64,000 nucleotides of DNA from CAWGGS01 sp046704745 (GTDB lineage: Bacteria > Desulfobacterota > Desulfobulbia > Desulfobulbales > Desulfocapsaceae). Below the pieces are notes generated by a model that was given only the letters and a program-made list of their open reading frames with translations, ran no database searches and had not been told where the DNA came from. This document shows, in pieces, positions 26,920 to 35,257 of the stretch. Position 1 is the first letter of the stretch; every line of letters starts with the position of its first letter. The position numbers and the translations under genes were made by a program. The stretch is from positions 1 through 64,000 of the forward strand of contig JBJKRL010000043.1 of the NCBI GenBank assembly GCA_046704745.1. Direction: 5' to 3'.

Positions 26920-27807
26920 ATGCAAGAACCCATACTGGAAGTCATCAACCTGAGAAAAGTGTTTCGCAAGACCGAGGCCGTCAAAGATGTCTCTTTCTCC
27001 GTGCCCAAAGGGATATGCTTCGGTCTGCTCGGCCCCAATGGAGCCGGTAAGACGACCAGCCTGGAGGTTATCGAGGACATTATCCCCAAAACCTTCGGCC
27101 AGGTCATGTACAAAGGACGGCCCCGTGACGACTCCTTCAGGCAGGAAATCGGGATCCAATTCCAGCATACCTCCCTGCTCAACTTTCTCTCGGTAAAGGA
27201 GACCCTGCAGTCCTTTCACAAACTTTTCAACAAGGCGACAAATCTTGATGAACTGATTAAGCGCTGCGATTTGCTCCCCATCATCAACCGGATGAACGAC
27301 AAGCTTTCAGGGGGCCAGCAACAGCGTCTCATGGTGGCGCTCGCCCTTATCAACCAACCTGAGCTTGTCTTTCTTGATGAGCCGTCCACCGGCCTGGACC
27401 CTCAGGCCCGCCGCAACCTGTGGGAAATAATCGAGGGGATCAGGAGTGAGGGCAAGACCATCATCCTAACGACCCATTCCATGGAAGAGGCGGAGATTCT
27501 CTGCGATGAAATCGCCATTATGGACGGGGGGACCATTATCGCCCAGGGAAGCCCGAAAGAGTTAATCAGCACCTACTGCACAGGCAGTACCATTATCGTG
27601 CCCGAATACGCTTTCGGCATACAGCCCGAGAGTCTCCCCTTTAGTTGGAGAAGGCGTGAAGAGACGATCGAAATCGATACTGACAACATCCATGCCGGCC
27701 TCACCCGGATGCTCGATTTGAATATCGATCTGTCGGAAATGCTGGTCCGTTCCGGCAACCTGGAAGATGTCTTCCTCCATTTGACCGGAAAACAGCTGCG
27801 AGACTGA
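26920..27807 (+). CDS. ABC transporter ATP-binding protein
   Basis: About 295 residues from the ATG at 26920; an upstream TTG would add 16 residues of poor quality. Walker A GPNGAGKTTS, signature LSGGQQQRLMV, Walker B LVFLDEPSTGLD and the H-loop His in TTHSMEEAE are all present. It fits the DrrA/CcmA/NatA class of ABC-2 exporters. It pairs with the permease that starts four bases after it. Confidence 0.85.
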   Translation: MQEPILEVINLRKVFRKTEAVKDVSFSVPKGICFGLLGPNGAGKTTSLEVIEDIIPKTFGQVMYKGRPRDDSFRQEIGIQFQHTSLLNFLSVKETLQSFHKLFNKATNLDELIKRCDLLPIINRMNDKLSGGQQQRLMVALALINQPELVFLDEPSTGLDPQARRNLWEIIEGIRSEGKTIILTTHSMEEAEILCDEIAIMDGGTIIAQGSPKELISTYCTGSTIIVPEYAFGIQPESLPFSWRRREETIEIDTDNIHAGLTRMLDLNIDLSEMLVRSGNLEDVFLHLTGKQLRD

Positions 27808-27811
27808 CACC

Positions 27812-28858
27812 ATGAGTTTTCAACGTATTTGGGCCATGTTTGTGGCCAGAAACCACGAATTTTTCCGGGACAAGGCGGCATTTGGCTGGAACTTCGCCTT
27901 TCCCTTTCTCATCATCATCGGGTTCGGGATCATGTTCGGCAAGCATGACCTGAAGCAGTTCAAAATCGGTGTCTTCCCGGTGGCCGGCAAAGCCGTTGTT
28001 TTTTCCGGCACAACCATCCCGGAATCGCTGGAGACAAACACGCGCCTTCAGTTCATCCCTTTTGCCGACAGAAGTGCCGGAGAGGATATGCTGCGTCACC
28101 AGAAGATCGACCTCCTTGTGGATAAAACGTCACCGAGCCATGCCTACTGGATAAATGATACCTCTCCCAACGGCTACCTGGCCGAGCAGATCTATCTGGC
28201 CTCTTTCCTGCCCAAAAACCGGCAGGTGGCCCAGAAAGAGATTATCCGTGGAGAACAGATCCGTTATATCGATTGGTTCTTTCCCGGGATCATGGCCATG
28301 AACATGATGTTCTCCGCTCTGTGGGGAGTCGGCTATATCGTTGTCCGCTACCGGAAAAACGGTGCTTTGAAACGTCTGAAGGCTACACCGCTGACGGCGT
28401 TCGAATATGTCAGCGCCCAGATGCTGTCCCGCATCTTCCTGTTGATGTTTACCCTTGTTATCGTCTGGTTCGGCTCCGATATGATCTTCCATTTCCGGGT
28501 ACACGGCTCGTATGTGCTGATCTTTTTTCTCTTTTTATTGGGAGGGCTCAATCTCAGCGGCCTGGGCCTTGTTCTGGCCGCCCGGGGAATCAGCGAAGAG
28601 TTCACCAGCGGGGTACTGAACTTCATCTCCTGGCCGATGATGTTTCTCTCGGAAGTCTGGTTTTCCCTGGAAGGAGCGCCGAAATGGGTGCGCACGGCAT
28701 CGGAAATCTTCCCGCTCACCCACCTGATCAGAGCGGTCAGGAAGGTCATGAACGATGGCGCCACCATTGCCGCAGTCCGGCCGGAGATAATCTTTCTCGT
28801 TCTTACCACCCTTCTCTTTCTCATCGTCGCCGCTCTGATATTTTCCTGGAATGAATAA
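27812..28858 (+). CDS. ABC-2 type transporter permease
   Basis: 348 residues with one N-terminal membrane anchor (residues 22-40), a large extracytoplasmic loop to about residue 150, and five C-terminal membrane segments including the ABC-2 pattern (FPGIMAMNMMFSALWG; LNFISWPMMFLSEVWFSLE). With the ATPase at 26920 it forms a drug, lipid or polysaccharide exporter; substrate unknown. Its TAA overlaps the following ATG by one base. Confidence 0.85.
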   Translation: MSFQRIWAMFVARNHEFFRDKAAFGWNFAFPFLIIIGFGIMFGKHDLKQFKIGVFPVAGKAVVFSGTTIPESLETNTRLQFIPFADRSAGEDMLRHQKIDLLVDKTSPSHAYWINDTSPNGYLAEQIYLASFLPKNRQVAQKEIIRGEQIRYIDWFFPGIMAMNMMFSALWGVGYIVVRYRKNGALKRLKATPLTAFEYVSAQMLSRIFLLMFTLVIVWFGSDMIFHFRVHGSYVLIFFLFLLGGLNLSGLGLVLAARGISEEFTSGVLNFISWPMMFLSEVWFSLEGAPKWVRTASEIFPLTHLIRAVRKVMNDGATIAAVRPEIIFLVLTTLLFLIVAALIFSWNE

Positions 28859-29619
28859 TGTGTGAGGTGAAGATGCAACGATTCGCGCGCACCCGCCTTT
28901 TGCTCGGAGAACAAGGTTTTAGAAAACTCCAGGAATCGTCGGTCACGGTTGTGGGTCTCGGCGCCGTGGGAGGACATGCCGTTGAAGGCCTGGCCAGGTC
29001 CGGGATATCCCATCTTCGCCTGGTCGATTTCGATACCTTGCAGCCTTCGAATATCAACCGTCAGATCCTGGCCCTGGACTCGACCATTGGCCGTGCCAAG
29101 GTCGAGGTGGCCAAAGAGAGGGTTTTAGATATCAATCCCGCCTGCCAGGTGGAGGCCATGGAAGTGTTTGTCGGCGAGGAGAGTATGGACCGTATTCTGA
29201 CGCCTGCCCCCAGCCTGCTCATCGACGCAATCGACTCCTTGAACCCGAAGATCCAACTCCTGACGGCAGCCTACCGGCGCCGCATCCCGATCCTCTCGTC
29301 CATGGGGGCGGCCCTGCGTCTTGATCCCACCAAGATCCAGCTCGGAGACCTCTTCTCCACCAGGCATTGCCCTCTTGCCAGGCGTCTTCGCAAGCGCCTG
29401 AAACAAAACGGGGTGGGGCCGGGAATTGAATGCGTCTATTCCACCGAGAAGGTGGAATTTGACTACCAGCCGCCCGTTCGTGACCGTGTGTCGGAAAATC
29501 CCTATTCGGCAAGGGGCCGGGCACGGAGCACCCTGGGCAGTCTGCCGACTCTGACCGGCATCTTCGGCCTCTACCTTGCCAATCGGGCCATTATCCTGCT
29601 TGCCGGCAAACAACCTTAA
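28858..29619 (+). CDS. tcdA: tRNA threonylcarbamoyladenosine dehydratase (TcdA/CsdL)
   Basis: 253 residues, ThiF/E1-like fold. The nucleotide-binding glycine loop GLGAVGGHAVEGLARSG at residue about 33, DFDTLQPSNINRQ for ATP/Mg binding, and the TcdA-type motif DAIDSLNPKIQLL are clear. The enzyme cyclises t6A at tRNA position 37. The chain is close to the usual E. coli TcdA length. Start overlaps the permease stop by one base. Confidence 0.85.
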   Translation: MCEVKMQRFARTRLLLGEQGFRKLQESSVTVVGLGAVGGHAVEGLARSGISHLRLVDFDTLQPSNINRQILALDSTIGRAKVEVAKERVLDINPACQVEAMEVFVGEESMDRILTPAPSLLIDAIDSLNPKIQLLTAAYRRRIPILSSMGAALRLDPTKIQLGDLFSTRHCPLARRLRKRLKQNGVGPGIECVYSTEKVEFDYQPPVRDRVSENPYSARGRARSTLGSLPTLTGIFGLYLANRAIILLAGKQP

Positions 29620-29625
29620 AAAACC

Positions 29626-30159
29626 ATGTCACGTCTCTTTGTTGCCATTGATATCCCCGAACCTCTGCGAATGCTCCTCTATACAATGGGCAGGGGCATT
29701 CCCGGTGCCAGGCCTGTGCCCGCAGACCAGATCCATCTGACCCTGCGCTTCATCGGCGAGGTAGACGGAGGAGCGGCAAAGGAAATCAAAGAGGCCCTCA
29801 CCGAGGTCCAGGCTTCCCCCTTCTCCCTTACCGTAAGAGGCGTCGGTCACTTCCCTCCCCGACGGGCGCCCCGGGTGCTCTGGGCCGGGCTGGACCCCTG
29901 TGAAGAACTCGTCGTCCTGCGCAACCGCATCGAGAAACGGATTGTCGACTGCGGCCTTGATCCGGAGTCGAGAAAATTCTCGCCGCACATCACAATCGCC
30001 CGCCTTAAGGACAGCCCGATAAAACGGGTCGGGGAGTTTCTGGCCGGGAACTCCCTTTTCTGCTCCGATCCCCTGGCCGTAAACGAATTTATGCTCTATT
30101 CGAGCAGACTGCTCAAAAGCGGCGCCGTACATACTGTTGAGCGACGCTATTCCCTGTAA
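29626..30159 (+). CDS. thpR: RNA 2',3'-cyclic phosphodiesterase ThpR (LigT family)
   Basis: 177 residues with the two HxTx catalytic motifs of 2H phosphoesterases: HLTLRFIGEV and HITIARLKD. It hydrolyses 2',3'-cyclic phosphate ends of RNA. It follows tcdA by six bases, so it is part of an RNA-related operon. The stop TAA (30157-30159) is the first three bases of a dispersed repeat end. Confidence 0.85.
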   Translation: MSRLFVAIDIPEPLRMLLYTMGRGIPGARPVPADQIHLTLRFIGEVDGGAAKEIKEALTEVQASPFSLTVRGVGHFPPRRAPRVLWAGLDPCEELVVLRNRIEKRIVDCGLDPESRKFSPHITIARLKDSPIKRVGEFLAGNSLFCSDPLAVNEFMLYSSRLLKSGAVHTVERRYSL

Positions 30160-30177
30160 CCCGGATTTCTCATGAAC
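30157..30177 (+). repeat. Dispersed repeat end (TAACCCGGATTTCTCATGAAC)
   Basis: One base different from the end sequence at 48817-48837. It begins exactly at the thpR stop codon. The sequence beyond it (to 30306) shows no gene and only loose similarity to the longer copies. Confidence 0.6.
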
Positions 30178-30306
30178 GCCCACGCTTTTGCCGCGAACAC
30201 AACAGAGGATGAAAATTGAGATGATCCCAATATCTGGGAGCTGAGAGGTAGGCACCTTTCGGGTATGGACCTCGGCTTCGAGTGCCCTTGGAGTGTCGGT
30301 GTTGAT

Positions 30307-31200
30307 TTAAGATTCTTTTTCTGACCGTTGAATAACCAGCATCGCCAGAAGCACAACCAGAATACCTGGGACAACCGATCCTCGCGGCCAGCCGTGGCCT
30401 AAGGCGAGATCGATAACCAGCACAAGTCCCGGATACAGATAGGAATAGGCCATCACCTTGGTGGGGCCGATGTAGGGGACCGAATACTGGGTCAGGAAAA
30501 AGGTGATGACCGTTGTAAAAAGAGCCAGGTAGCCGATCCCGGCCCAGACCTTCACAGAAACCGCCGGCCAGTCGATAAAAAAAAGCCGGTAGCCTGAGAC
30601 CACAAGCAGCCAGATACTCCCGGTAACAAGTATCCAGAAGGTCATGACCACCATGGGTTCTCCCCTGTGCAGGAGTTTAATCAAGGGGGTATAAAGACCC
30701 ATGGCGAAACAACCGGCCAGAAAAATCAGATCGCCTTTATTCCAGGCCATTGAGAAAAAAAGCTGCCAATCGCCCCGGAAGATGACCCACAGAGCGCCTA
30801 CCATTCCCAGGACCAGGGCAAAAAGACGCGCCTTTCCCAGACGCTCTCTCACCAACAGGAGGGAGTAGATGCCGGAAATCGACGGGACCAGGGTAAAGAT
30901 AACGCTGGTGTTTAAAGCGCTTGTGTAGCGAAGAGACAGGAACATGCACCAGAAGAAGACGACCAGGGAGCCGCTGATCACCGCGCAGCGCAAGATAAAT
31001 GAACGGGAACAGAGGAGCCCGGTTTTCAACCCCACATAGGGCCAGAGAATAAGACTTGCCAAGAGGAATCTGATCAGGGTGAGTGCGGCGGGATCAAGAC
31101 CTGTGGCTATGGCCTCCCCAACCGTAAAGGATGTCGAGACCAGGATGGCTGCGACGGCCATCAACAGGTGAATAAACGGAATCGAATGGGGTCTGCTCAC
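30307..31200 (-). CDS. EamA/DMT-family transporter
   Basis: About 298 residues from the GTG at 31200, with ten predicted membrane segments in two EamA repeats (FTVGEAIATGLDPAALTLIR in the first; YIGPTKVMAYSYLYPGLVLV in the second). These are drug/metabolite exporters of unknown substrate. Upstream residues in the frame (to 31344) are basic and non-conserved-looking; ATG at 31161 would cut into the first membrane segment. The start is therefore uncertain. Confidence 0.75.
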   Translation of the reverse strand: MSRPHSIPFIHLLMAVAAILVSTSFTVGEAIATGLDPAALTLIRFLLASLILWPYVGLKTGLLCSRSFILRCAVISGSLVVFFWCMFLSLRYTSALNTSVIFTLVPSISGIYSLLLVRERLGKARLFALVLGMVGALWVIFRGDWQLFFSMAWNKGDLIFLAGCFAMGLYTPLIKLLHRGEPMVVMTFWILVTGSIWLLVVSGYRLFFIDWPAVSVKVWAGIGYLALFTTVITFFLTQYSVPYIGPTKVMAYSYLYPGLVLVIDLALGHGWPRGSVVPGILVVLLAMLVIQRSEKES

Positions 31201-31415
31201 ATTGAAGGCGTTCGAAGAATATCTCGAATGGCGGCCGGAAAATCCCGATCCTTGACGGTATCCACCCTTTTCGCTCGTAAGAAAAATACCACAACTGCTC
31301 CTCAGCCGAACCAGGTGGAGAAAAAACTCGACAGGCCATTTCACAGATGCTGGCTATCATCTTCAAACGGCCAAGGTTTGAGAAGGGAAAGTGTCACTCC
31401 CCCTCTCTACCAGCT

Positions 31416-32060
31416 TTACATCACGGCAATATAATAGACAGCGGCAATGAAGATTCCGATAATCACAAGCCCGGCCAGCACGGATCCCAGTTTACGCAGG
31501 GCTCCGGATTCTTTCTCCTGCCTGGGCTTTTGGGACACCGTCAGATGTTTTCCACCCTCGACAGCATCATCAATCCCCGGCAGGCATTTTGAACAATAGA
31601 CCACGCCGTTTAATTCCAATTTGGTCGCCTTTCCGACTATGGTTCCGCAAACGGCGCATCTTTCATCCATGAGGTCCTCCAACTGCGCCTGAAGTTGCTC
31701 AACGCTGAGAGGCCCCGTATCTACGTCGGCATAGAAATCATCTTCTGCGGCAGTCCCAACCGGTTCCTCTACCTCCTCTGTTGAAGATTGCTTCATTTCA
31801 TCGAAGATCTTGGCAAGTTCCTCTTCAAGGTTGGCTTCATCTTGAGCCGTCATCCCCGAGGAGTCTCCGGTTTTGATACTTTGTGCCGATGGCGAAATTG
31901 TCGATTCCCTTGTCGGTTCATCTCCGAGAACGACAGATGCTTCGTCCGCAATAGCAGTAAATATTTCCTTGCATTTCGGACATCTCGCTCTTTTGCCGAT
32001 CAATGAATCCGGTACAGTTCCTCTCACCCCGCAATGGGGACATTGCATTTTCATCGTCAA
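31416..32060 (-). CDS. Zinc-ribbon (MJ0042-type) membrane-anchored protein
   Basis: 214 residues. The N-terminal zinc finger CPHCGVRGTVPDSLIGKRAR with CPKC matches the MJ0042 family. A long acidic, disordered linker follows, then a second zinc ribbon (CAVCGTIVGKATK...YCSKC) and a C-terminal membrane helix (LAGLVIIGIFIAAVYYIAVM). Such proteins are common in Deltaproteobacteria with unknown roles. Confidence 0.75.
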   Translation of the reverse strand: MTMKMQCPHCGVRGTVPDSLIGKRARCPKCKEIFTAIADEASVVLGDEPTRESTISPSAQSIKTGDSSGMTAQDEANLEEELAKIFDEMKQSSTEEVEEPVGTAAEDDFYADVDTGPLSVEQLQAQLEDLMDERCAVCGTIVGKATKLELNGVVYCSKCLPGIDDAVEGGKHLTVSQKPRQEKESGALRKLGSVLAGLVIIGIFIAAVYYIAVM

Positions 32061-32310
32061 CCTCCCGGCCGGATATTCTACCCCGGTGCCATTTATCCTT
32101 TATACGACCTTCGCAACCTCCTTTCCGGACATAATCACCTGATTGATCCTGCCCGAAAAGTTCTTGTACCCATCAATCGGAACACAGAAGGTACAGCAAC
32201 CCTTTAACTAACATTTACAACATCCAAAAAATTGGATACCATACATATTATTAAAGGGAACATAATCTAAATACAATATTTTTTTCAGTTATTATCATTT
32301 ATAATTAAGA

Positions 32311-32817
32311 ATGGACATCATCATTATCGCAGCCATGGCCGCCAACCGGGTGATCGGATGCCATAACCGTATCCCCTGGTCCATCCCGGAGGATCTGCGC
32401 CAATTTAAAGAAAAAACCCTTGGCCATGCCCTTATCATGGGACGCAAGACCTATGAATCTTTGGGGCGTCCTCTCGGAGGCAGAGAAAATATCGTCATCA
32501 GCAGACAGGCAGGTCTCGATCTTCCCGGATGCAGCGTTGTCTCGGATTTGTCCCAGGCCCTTGATCTGTGCAAAGACCGGGATAAGGTCTTTATCATTGG
32601 CGGCGGCGAGATTTTCAGGCTGGGACTTTCCAAGGCAAACACCTTGATTCTCTCCCATCTGAAAAAAGAGTATGACGGCGATACCACATTCCCCGATTTT
32701 TCCGGTCTGGGTTTCGTTGAGATCAACCGGGAACAGTTCTCCGCTAGAGAACCGTTTACCGTCGTCACCTATCAACGGCGGATGGACGCAGGAAAGCAAC
32801 AAAACCGACAAAAATGA
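32311..32817 (+). CDS. folA: Dihydrofolate reductase
   Basis: 168 residues of standard FolA type. NRIPWSIPEDL holds the Trp/Asp-Glu folate-binding region, MGRKTYESLGRPL the NADPH site and FIIGGGEIF the glycine motif. It makes tetrahydrofolate from dihydrofolate. The next gene, a methionine-synthase-like protein, starts 12 bases after it, a sensible pairing for one-carbon metabolism. Confidence 0.9.
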   Translation: MDIIIIAAMAANRVIGCHNRIPWSIPEDLRQFKEKTLGHALIMGRKTYESLGRPLGGRENIVISRQAGLDLPGCSVVSDLSQALDLCKDRDKVFIIGGGEIFRLGLSKANTLILSHLKKEYDGDTTFPDFSGLGFVEINREQFSAREPFTVVTYQRRMDAGKQQNRQK

Positions 32818-32829
32818 AAAGGAAACCAA

Positions 32830-33897
32830 ATGACCATCTTTCAACCCGATTGCCTCCCCGTGCTTATCGGCAGTCTGCCCATGGCCGACCACGCCGAAGC
32901 CGCCCGCCTCATTTTTGAAGCAACACCTGAAATCCCTCTCTGGCCGCAGCTGCCCGTCTATAAAGAGGAAGGCATGATGCTCCAGTTTCTTCCCGGCTTT
33001 CCCGGCAAAACTGAGGACCAGGACAAGGTCTATATTGATACCTCATCCGCGGATTTTGACAGCGCTGTCCTTGCCTTTTATGAAGAATATATGGCTGTTT
33101 GCGAGAACGGTTCAGATATTAACAGCTCCCGGTTCACCATGACCACCGACACGGCCAAGGGATTTTTTGCCTTTCTTGATCTTGCCGATCACGCAGAATC
33201 GGCTTTCAAGGCCTTAAAAGGTCAGATCACAGGTCCGATCACCTTTGCCACAACCGTCAAGGATGAGGCGGGACGGGCGATTTTCTATAACGACCAGCTC
33301 AAAGATATCTCTTTAAAATTACTAGCTTTAAAGGCTGGATGGCAGGTGCGGAAGATGGCTCAAAAATGTGGAACAGTCCTTTTATTTCTCGACGAACCGG
33401 GTCTTGCCGGCTTTGGCTCATCTGCCTTCATCACCATCGGAGCCGAAGATATCAAGGCCTGTCTCAACGAGGTCTGTGCGGCCGTGCATGCCGAAAAAGG
33501 TCTGGCCGGCGTCCATGTCTGCGCCAACACTGAATGGCCGATTATCTTCGAGGCCGATGTGGATATCATAAGCTGCGACACCTATTCCTATTTTGACAAG
33601 TTCCTCCTCTATCCCCAGCACCTGCTTGCCTTTGTCAACCGGGGCGGCATCCTGGCAAACGGCATTATTCCCACCTTCCCGGAATTTATCGACCGGGAAA
33701 CTACGGATTCGTTGATAATAAGGTGGCAGGAGCAAACCGAAAAACTCCAGGGCCTGGGTCTTGACAGGAAAAAAATCTTTTCCCAGACCCTGATCACCCC
33801 CAGCTGTGGAACCGGCTCCATCAGCATGGAGCACACCTTAAAGGTTCTCCAGCTGACCAAAGAGGTATCTGCCGGGATACGGGCGATGAGACCCTAG
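32830..33897 (+). CDS. Core MetE-like / UROD-superfamily methyltransferase
   Basis: 355 residues, the size of the C-terminal catalytic half of cobalamin-independent methionine synthase without the N-terminal folate domain. Probable zinc ligands: His and Cys in HVCANTEW and the distal Cys in PSCGTGS; LFLDEPGLAG supplies further active-site acids. Short proteins of this kind in anaerobes act as core methionine synthases taking methyl groups from a corrinoid; here this is inference. AAAAGGAAAC precedes the start. Its TAG stop coincides with TAGCCCGGAT, a repeat-end remnant. Confidence 0.65.
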   Translation: MTIFQPDCLPVLIGSLPMADHAEAARLIFEATPEIPLWPQLPVYKEEGMMLQFLPGFPGKTEDQDKVYIDTSSADFDSAVLAFYEEYMAVCENGSDINSSRFTMTTDTAKGFFAFLDLADHAESAFKALKGQITGPITFATTVKDEAGRAIFYNDQLKDISLKLLALKAGWQVRKMAQKCGTVLLFLDEPGLAGFGSSAFITIGAEDIKACLNEVCAAVHAEKGLAGVHVCANTEWPIIFEADVDIISCDTYSYFDKFLLYPQHLLAFVNRGGILANGIIPTFPEFIDRETTDSLIIRWQEQTEKLQGLGLDRKKIFSQTLITPSCGTGSISMEHTLKVLQLTKEVSAGIRAMRP

Positions 33898-33912
33898 CCC
33901 GGATCATCCGCA

Positions 33913-34551
33913 ATGGCCTCAAAACGCTGGAAAAAAGCAGTGAGGATTCTTCTCTATTGCTGTTTTGCCGCCGTCCTGGCCACGGCCCTGAGCGTGCCGT
34001 TTTATTATCAGAGCGATACCCTCTGGTATAAAACAGGAGTTGGCAGGGTAATGCTCCTGGCCGGTCAGATGGCGGGCCTGCTCACCCTTGTCCTGTTGCT
34101 TGTACAGATCCTTCTCTCGCTGCGATTGGGTCTTCTGGCGAATCTTTTCGGTACCGCCAATCTGCTGCGCTGGCATCGGATAAACGGAATTATCGTTGCC
34201 TGTTCGGCAGCCTGTCATGCCCTTTTCGTCCTGGCCCCTGACGGAATCTTCAATCTGCCCTTTGGAAAACGCTACTGGCCGCAAATGATTGGAGAAGGTC
34301 TTTTCCTCATTATCATAACAACGGTCATTTCCTCTCATTTCAGGGCTGCATTGCGGCTTGAGTATAAATTTTGGCGGTCCTTTCACAAGCCTTTGGGATA
34401 TTTAATCCTTATAGTTGTTCCAATACACGTTCTCTTTGTAAGCGATTCCTTTAGAGGGGGAGTTCCAAGAGAAGTCCTGATCGCCGTTTTCACCGGCCTG
34501 GCTCTCTTGATAATCATAGTGAAAACATTCAGGTGGCGCACGAAATCGTAA
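33913..34551 (+). CDS. Ferric reductase-like transmembrane (cytochrome b) protein
   Basis: 212 residues with six predicted membrane segments. Histidines positioned to ligate two haems occur as RWHRINGI, ACHALFVL, SFHKPLGY and PIHVLFV, the pattern of the ferric-reductase-like domain. No FAD/NAD domain follows, so it is a membrane haem module needing a partner. Sixteen bases after the MetE-like gene. Confidence 0.75.
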   Translation: MASKRWKKAVRILLYCCFAAVLATALSVPFYYQSDTLWYKTGVGRVMLLAGQMAGLLTLVLLLVQILLSLRLGLLANLFGTANLLRWHRINGIIVACSAACHALFVLAPDGIFNLPFGKRYWPQMIGEGLFLIIITTVISSHFRAALRLEYKFWRSFHKPLGYLILIVVPIHVLFVSDSFRGGVPREVLIAVFTGLALLIIIVKTFRWRTKS

Positions 34552-34583
34552 GACATGACATTCTTTCCAACCGCCGCCGCCTG

Positions 34584-34603
34584 AACTGATAAGAAATCCG
34601 GGG
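34584..34603 (-). repeat. Dispersed repeat end (diverged)
   Basis: CCGCCTGAACTGATAAGAAA followed by TCCGGGG matches the right-hand end of the element at 48816-49040 apart from a few changes, including the CCGCC flank. Only this end is recognisable here. Confidence 0.5.
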
Positions 34604-34642
34604 CAGAAGATAAACCATCAATTCAATTTCAAGGATGCTGCC

Positions 34643-35239
34643 ATGAAAAAACACATCGCCATCGTACTATCACTGTTTTTACTGGTCATTTCCGCCCAAA
34701 ATACCTTCGCGGCCGCCCGTGAGTGGAAAGTGGATCCCGACCACGCCAACATCTATTTCAGTACCCATCATATTTTTGCAACCATTCGAGGCCGTTTCCA
34801 CGAATTTACCGCCCAGGTGAATTTTGACCCCAAGGACTTGAAAGACAGCCACTTCGCCTTTCGGATCAAGGTGGACTCGGTCGATACCGGAGTCAGCAAC
34901 CGGGACCGCGACCTGGTGTCGGCACACTTCTTTGACGCAGACAAATACCCGTTTATCACCTTTGAGTCGACGTCGGTCACCGATGCCGGCGGCGGAGTCT
35001 ATAATCTGGCTGGAAAACTCACCATAAAAGGTAAAGTGCACGATCTGACGCTTCCGCTCACCCTCGAAGGCATCAAAGACCATCCGGCCGCGCATGGCAA
35101 GCAGGTCATAGGCTTTACCGGCGGCGTAACCCTTGATCGCCTGGCCCTGGGCGTCGGCGACGGCAGGTTGTATAAACTTGGAGTAGTCGGAAAAGAGGTG
35201 AAAGTTCTTGTCAGCTTCGAGGCTCTGAGTAATAAATAA
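34643..35239 (+). CDS. YceI-family periplasmic protein
   Basis: 198 residues: signal peptide ending near NTFAAA, then the YceI lipocalin-like barrel (WKVDPDHANIYFSTHHIFAT, RGRFHEFTAQVNFDP, FDADKYPFITFESTSV). YceI proteins bind polyisoprenoids or other apolar ligands. AAGGATG precedes the start. It lies after a haem membrane protein, an arrangement also common for cytochrome b561/YceI pairs. Confidence 0.9.
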   Translation: MKKHIAIVLSLFLLVISAQNTFAAAREWKVDPDHANIYFSTHHIFATIRGRFHEFTAQVNFDPKDLKDSHFAFRIKVDSVDTGVSNRDRDLVSAHFFDADKYPFITFESTSVTDAGGGVYNLAGKLTIKGKVHDLTLPLTLEGIKDHPAAHGKQVIGFTGGVTLDRLALGVGDGRLYKLGVVGKEVKVLVSFEALSNK

Positions 35240-35257
35240 AACCAGTGGAAGCCTCCC

